The translations under genes were made by a program, and so were the position numbers. The notes under the pieces are model-generated. The model saw only the letters and a program-made list of their open reading frames with translations. It was not told the origin of the DNA and searched no databases. DNA of 8,859 nucleotides from an uncultured Collinsella sp. (GTDB lineage: Bacteria > Actinomycetota > Coriobacteriia > Coriobacteriales > Coriobacteriaceae), in the NCBI GenBank assembly GCA_902493985.1, contig CABURR010000070.1:1-8859 (forward strand), in the 5' to 3' direction. Below, in pieces: positions 6,763 through 8,859 of the stretch (the first letter of the stretch is position 1; every line of letters starts with the position of its first letter).

Positions 6763-8478
6763 CTATTGTGCCGAGCCCGCGACGGGCTCAAAATGCTTGT
6801 CCTTCACGGCCGCTGCCAAGCGATCTGCCAGATTGCGCACGCGCGGATCCAAGCGAGCGGCACCCGGGTTGACGAAGAAACGGGCCGTGCAGTCCATGAT
6901 GCGGCCGGTGATGACCAGGTCGTTGTCGCGCAGCGTGGCGCCCGTGGCGGTAATATCCACGATACGGTCGGTCATACCGACGATGGGGCCCAGCTCGATG
7001 TTACCGTGTAGCGAGACGATATCGGCGTTCACGCCGCGCTCGGCATACCAGGCACTCGCGATGCGCGGGTACTTGGTGGCCACGCGAAGCGACCCGCGGC
7101 GGGCATAGTTGCGCTCGGCCTGACCGGCGCGCCACGCGGGCTCCGCCTCGATAAAGGTGCACAGGCCATAGCCCAGGTCGACCAGCTGCAGCAGGTTGAG
7201 GTCTGCCTCGATGAGCGAGTCCCAACCGCAGATGCCGCAGTCGGCGCCGCCGCAGCCCACAAAGGCGGGCGCGTCGCTGGGGCGCACAATGACAAACTCG
7301 ATATCTCCGACCACGCCCTCGCCGGCACGCGTGTCGCGACCGCGCACGATTAGATGACGGCCGGGGTCACGCAGCTCAGAGACATCCAGGCCCGCGGCCT
7401 CGAGCACGTCGAGCGTGTCGGCCTTAAGCGAGCCCTTGGGCACAGCGATGCGCAGCGGGCCCTCGGCGCCACGGCCCGCGGCGTGATCGCCGTCGGAAGC
7501 GGCATCCTCGGCCGAGGTGCGCGCGGCCTCCAGGCGCTCGAGCGAAAAGGCGAAGCCCGCCGCCGGCACCTCGATACCGTCGCCAAATGCGCCGGTAAAG
7601 ATGGAGTCATAGCGTCCGCCCGAACCGACCGGATCGGGCAGTCCGCCGGCATAAGCCTTAAAGACCAGGCCCGTGTAGTAATCGAAAGAGTTCATGATAG
7701 AGAAGTCGAACGACAGCACCTGGGCGTCCTCGGGTGCCAGGCCCTCAACCAGGGCACGCAGCTCGCGCGTCAGCGGCGCGACGATACCGGCGGCCTCCAG
7801 CAGCGCGTCCACGCGGTCGAGTACCTCGGCACCGCCGTGCAGACGCGGCAGCTCGCTAATGGCGGCCTTGACGGCATCGGACTCGGTGCTTGCCGCCACG
7901 CGGGCATCGAGGCCCACAAAGTCGTTAGCATGCACGCAATGCAATGCCTCGGCAGCCAGTTCGCGATCCTCACATGCCGCGAGCAGCTCCTTAAACGGGC
8001 GCACGCTACCCGCAATAATGCGCGCATCGGGCAGTGCCAGCTTGCGCACAGCCTCGGCCACGAGCGAGACGATCTCGACATCGCCCGCGGTGTCGCCCGC
8101 GCCGATAAGCTCAAAGCCCAGTTGCGTAAACTGACGCGAGCCGCCAGCATTGCTCTGGCACTCGCGAACCACCGGCGCCTCGTAGCGAAGGCGCAGGGGC
8201 AGGTCGGCCGCGCGCATGCGGGTCGAAACCAGACGCACGATCGGCAATGTGTTGTCGGGACGGACCACCAGCAGGCGGCCATCATCGTCAAAGAGCTTAA
8301 ACGGCGTGTCCGCAATGCGGCCGCCCTCCTCGAGCGAACCCTTGTCCTCGAGCAGCGGCGTTTCGACCGGCAGGTAATGATGCTCCCTAAAGCAGCCCTT
8401 CACCGTCAGCGCAATCTCCTCGCGCGCCTGAGCCTCCTCGGGCAATATGTCCCGGAATCCCCACGGTGTGGCCGTCAT
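6763..8478 (-). CDS. hisZG: ATP phosphoribosyltransferase: HisZ regulatory domain fused to short-form HisG
   Basis: One 571-residue open frame contains both subunits of the heteromeric enzyme that condenses ATP and PRPP, the first committed and feedback-controlled step. Residues 1 to about 316 are HisZ, a histidyl-tRNA-synthetase-like domain: GFRDILPEEA (7-16), RPDNTLPIVRL (73-83), LRYEAPVVREC then RQFTQLGFELIG (97-126), FDYYTGLVF (265-273) and GGRYDSIFTGAFG (287-299). The HisRS arginine before LDYY is replaced (MNSFDYY), consistent with loss of aminoacylation. A polar linker follows (about 318-340), then HisG at about 341-560: LRIAVPKGSL, VRPSDAPAFV, RVATKYPRIA, SLHGNIELGPIVG and the PRPP-binding DITATGATLRDNDL (508-521). 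The HisG part lacks the extra regulatory domain of long HisG. ATG 8478 has GAGGAGG 8 nt upstream. It is first in the operon. Confidence 0.94.
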   Translation of the reverse strand: MTATPWGFRDILPEEAQAREEIALTVKGCFREHHYLPVETPLLEDKGSLEEGGRIADTPFKLFDDDGRLLVVRPDNTLPIVRLVSTRMRAADLPLRLRYEAPVVRECQSNAGGSRQFTQLGFELIGAGDTAGDVEIVSLVAEAVRKLALPDARIIAGSVRPFKELLAACEDRELAAEALHCVHANDFVGLDARVAASTESDAVKAAISELPRLHGGAEVLDRVDALLEAAGIVAPLTRELRALVEGLAPEDAQVLSFDFSIMNSFDYYTGLVFKAYAGGLPDPVGSGGRYDSIFTGAFGDGIEVPAAGFAFSLERLEAARTSAEDAASDGDHAAGRGAEGPLRIAVPKGSLKADTLDVLEAAGLDVSELRDPGRHLIVRGRDTRAGEGVVGDIEFVIVRPSDAPAFVGCGGADCGICGWDSLIEADLNLLQLVDLGYGLCTFIEAEPAWRAGQAERNYARRGSLRVATKYPRIASAWYAERGVNADIVSLHGNIELGPIVGMTDRIVDITATGATLRDNDLVITGRIMDCTARFFVNPGAARLDPRVRNLADRLAAAVKDKHFEPVAGSAQ

Positions 8479-8486
8479 CTGGTGAG

Positions 8487-8493
8487 CCTCCTC
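8487..8493 (-). promoter_or_regulatory. hisZG ribosome binding site
   Basis: The minus strand reads GAGGAGG, 8 nt before the hisZG ATG at 8478. It is a near-perfect anti-SD complement, the strongest in the operon, and it lies downstream of the leader hairpin and unpaired by it. Confidence 0.85.
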
Positions 8494-8513
8494 ATGCTGC
8501 GTTTCGTATAGAA

Positions 8514-8545
8514 CAGAAGACCGGCATAGCTCCGCCGGTCTTCTG
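8514..8545 (-). promoter_or_regulatory. Leader hairpin of the his operon
   Basis: CAGAAGACCGGC (minus 8545-8534) pairs perfectly over 12 bp with GCCGGTCTTCTG (8525-8514) around the 8-nt loop GGAGCTAT. The stem is followed on the minus strand by TTCTATACG, which is U-rich but interrupted, so termination would be weak. If transcription starts near 8548, as the adjacent -10 candidate suggests, the hairpin begins only a few nucleotides from the mRNA 5' end. It could be an attenuator or a 5' stabilising stem. The leader has no run of His codons and no T-box bulge sequence that I can find. Confidence 0.6.
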
Positions 8546-8553
8546 GGTACTTT

Positions 8554-8569
8554 AGCATACTAGAGTGCT
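8554..8569 (-). promoter_or_regulatory. Candidate -10 region overlapped by an operator-like dyad
   Basis: The minus strand reads AGCACTCTAGTATGCT, a dyad of the form AGCA-NN-CTAG-NN-TGCT centred on CTAG. Its right half is TATGCT (8559-8554), a 4/6 match to the sigma-A -10 box. No good -35 sits 16-18 nt upstream (the best are T-rich: GATTTT, ATTTTC). A repressor bound here would block the promoter. CTAG-centred operators are known for TrpR-family repressors, including a histidine regulator annotated in Firmicutes, but that link is only inference. Confidence 0.35.
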
Positions 8570-8588
8570 TGCGGGGAAAATCCGCCGC

Positions 8589-8632
8589 AACCGCTCATAG
8601 CGTATTCATTTGGAAACATAGGGCGAGCGGTT
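8589..8632. repeat. Inverted repeat upstream of the his promoter candidate
   Basis: AACCGCTC (8589-8596) and GAGCGGTT (8625-8632) are a perfect 8-bp inverted repeat with a 28-nt AT-richer spacer. The spacer also carries a near-repeat of CATAG (8596-8600 and 8616-8620). It lies between the terminator of the upstream gene and the his promoter candidate, so it may be a regulator site or a folded 3' segment; no T run follows on either strand. Confidence 0.4.
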
Positions 8633-8656
8633 AGCAGCAGTCTCTTGTCACAACGC

Positions 8657-8689
8657 AAAAAGGGCGCCCGCGCAAATGCGGACGCCCTT
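8657..8689 (-). terminator. Intrinsic terminator of the upstream minus-strand gene
   Basis: Arms 8678-8689 and 8660-8671 form a 12-bp GC-rich stem around a 6-nt loop, followed on the minus strand by TTTTT (8661-8657). The single non-Watson-Crick position (8667/8682) is a G-U wobble in minus-strand RNA but a C-A mismatch in plus-strand RNA, which fixes the direction. It lies about 50 nt after the stop codon of the gene at the right edge and separates that gene from the his operon. Confidence 0.85.
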
Positions 8690-8729
8690 GTGCAGGGTCG
8701 AGATATCAACCAGCCAAGATATCGGACCC

Positions 8730-8805
8730 GTGACCAGCTCTTAGTAGTCGAACTGGTGGTAGTAGCGGCGGTACTTGAGGTTGTGCTTGGTGACCAGCTC
8801 GTAGT
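8730..8805. repeat. 16-nt direct repeat, 60 nt apart, around the upstream gene's stop
   Basis: Positions 8730-8745 and 8790-8805 match at 15 of 16 bases (GTGACCAGCTC-N-TAGT). The offset is 60 nt, exactly 20 codons. On the minus strand the first-transcribed copy encodes Y-E-L-V-T in frame; the second has one base changed, giving the stop codon TAA followed by GAG CTG GTC ACG in the same frame. Confidence 0.6.
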
Positions 8806-8859
8806 TGCGCGCGAGGCGGTCGGTGGTCAGCACGGACAGGATCCACGGCGACACGATGA
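8741..8859 (-). CDS. Unidentified protein, C-terminal 38 residues only
   Basis: A minus-strand frame is open from the right edge to TAA at 8741-8743, giving 38 residues whose start lies outside the window. The fragment begins IVSPWILSVLTTDRLARNY, continues ELVTKHNLKYRR and ends YYHQFDY. The first part is mildly hydrophobic, the second basic and rich in tyrosine, which could be the end of a membrane or a soluble protein. I do not recognise the family. Reality of the coding frame is supported by GC-rich third positions (for example CTC, CTG, GTC, ACC, CGC, TAC) like the neighbouring his genes, and by a strong intrinsic terminator 50 nt downstream. It shares its strand with the his operon but appears to be a separate transcription unit. 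Confidence 0.65.
   Translation of the reverse strand, partial: IVSPWILSVLTTDRLARNYELVTKHNLKYRRYYHQFDY

Noticed and set aside
5197..7011. A 604-codon plus-strand frame over hisD
   Set aside because: Same antisense effect in a GC-rich gene; the minus-strand frame is an unmistakable histidinol dehydrogenase with all catalytic residues.
8476..8496. A 6-codon frame (MRRLTR) whose TGA overlaps the hisZG start
   Set aside because: It consists mostly of the ribosome site itself read as AGG AGG codons and has no site of its own; the overlap is likely accidental.
8492..8527. A possible 11-codon leader peptide starting in the hairpin loop (MPVFCSIRNAA)
   Set aside because: It contains no histidine codon, and the only purine-rich site is 2 nt from the ATG, too close for initiation. 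It cannot be a classical his attenuator.
8701..8723. Two GATATC palindromes 10 nt apart
   Set aside because: Each is a 6-bp palindrome, so the pair can fold weakly, but it lies within the 3' untranslated part just before a strong terminator and needs no separate explanation.
8479..8740. T-box or other known riboswitch in the his leader
   Set aside because: No T-box bulge consensus, no tRNA-pairing loop and no other class I recognise; only separate hairpins are visible.

Overview
The window is one nearly complete histidine-biosynthesis locus from a GC-rich bacterium (roughly 60-65% G+C by eye). It probably comes from a gut Coriobacteriia (Collinsella-like) actinobacterium. That placement is inference, from base composition, strict avoidance of TTA/CTA/TCA codons, use of HisZ with short-form HisG, a PHP-type histidinol phosphatase, and a classical HisA instead of the bifunctional PriA of most Actinobacteria.

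Layout from left to right. Positions 1-522 (+) hold the C-terminal 173 residues of a PHP-family histidinol-phosphatase whose start lies outside the window. It converges on a minus-strand operon, with 27 bp between the two stop codons; that gap lies inside a small inverted repeat with a GGGGAC core. The operon runs right to left from 8478 to 550 in the transcription order hisZG (fused), hisD, hisC, hisB, hisH, hisA, hisF, hisI, hisE. Most junctions are a 4-bp overlap (hisH/hisA), directly abutting (hisC/hisB, hisF/hisI) or 1-3 nt apart. Larger gaps occur at hisZG-hisD (105 nt), hisB-hisH (45 nt, with a small hairpin) and hisI-hisE (45 nt). Upstream of hisZG, a leader of about 260 nt carries a weak promoter candidate overlapped by a dyad, a perfect 12-bp hairpin near the inferred 5' end of the mRNA, a second inverted repeat, and the terminator of the preceding minus-strand gene. 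Only the last 38 codons of that gene are visible and I do not recognise it.

Together the genes encode every enzyme from PRPP + ATP to histidine. HisZ-HisG makes phosphoribosyl-ATP. HisE and HisI hydrolyse it and open the ring. HisA isomerises the product. HisH-HisF form imidazole glycerol phosphate and release AICAR. HisB dehydrates, HisC transaminates, the PHP phosphatase dephosphorylates, and HisD oxidises histidinol to histidine.

Most of the window is ordinary metabolism. The points that stand out are the in-frame fusion of HisZ and HisG into one 571-residue protein, the undescribed leader architecture with no His-codon attenuator or T-box that I can see, and an in-phase 16-nt duplication around the stop codon of the upstream gene. 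I found no mobile element, CRISPR array, defence system or RNA gene.
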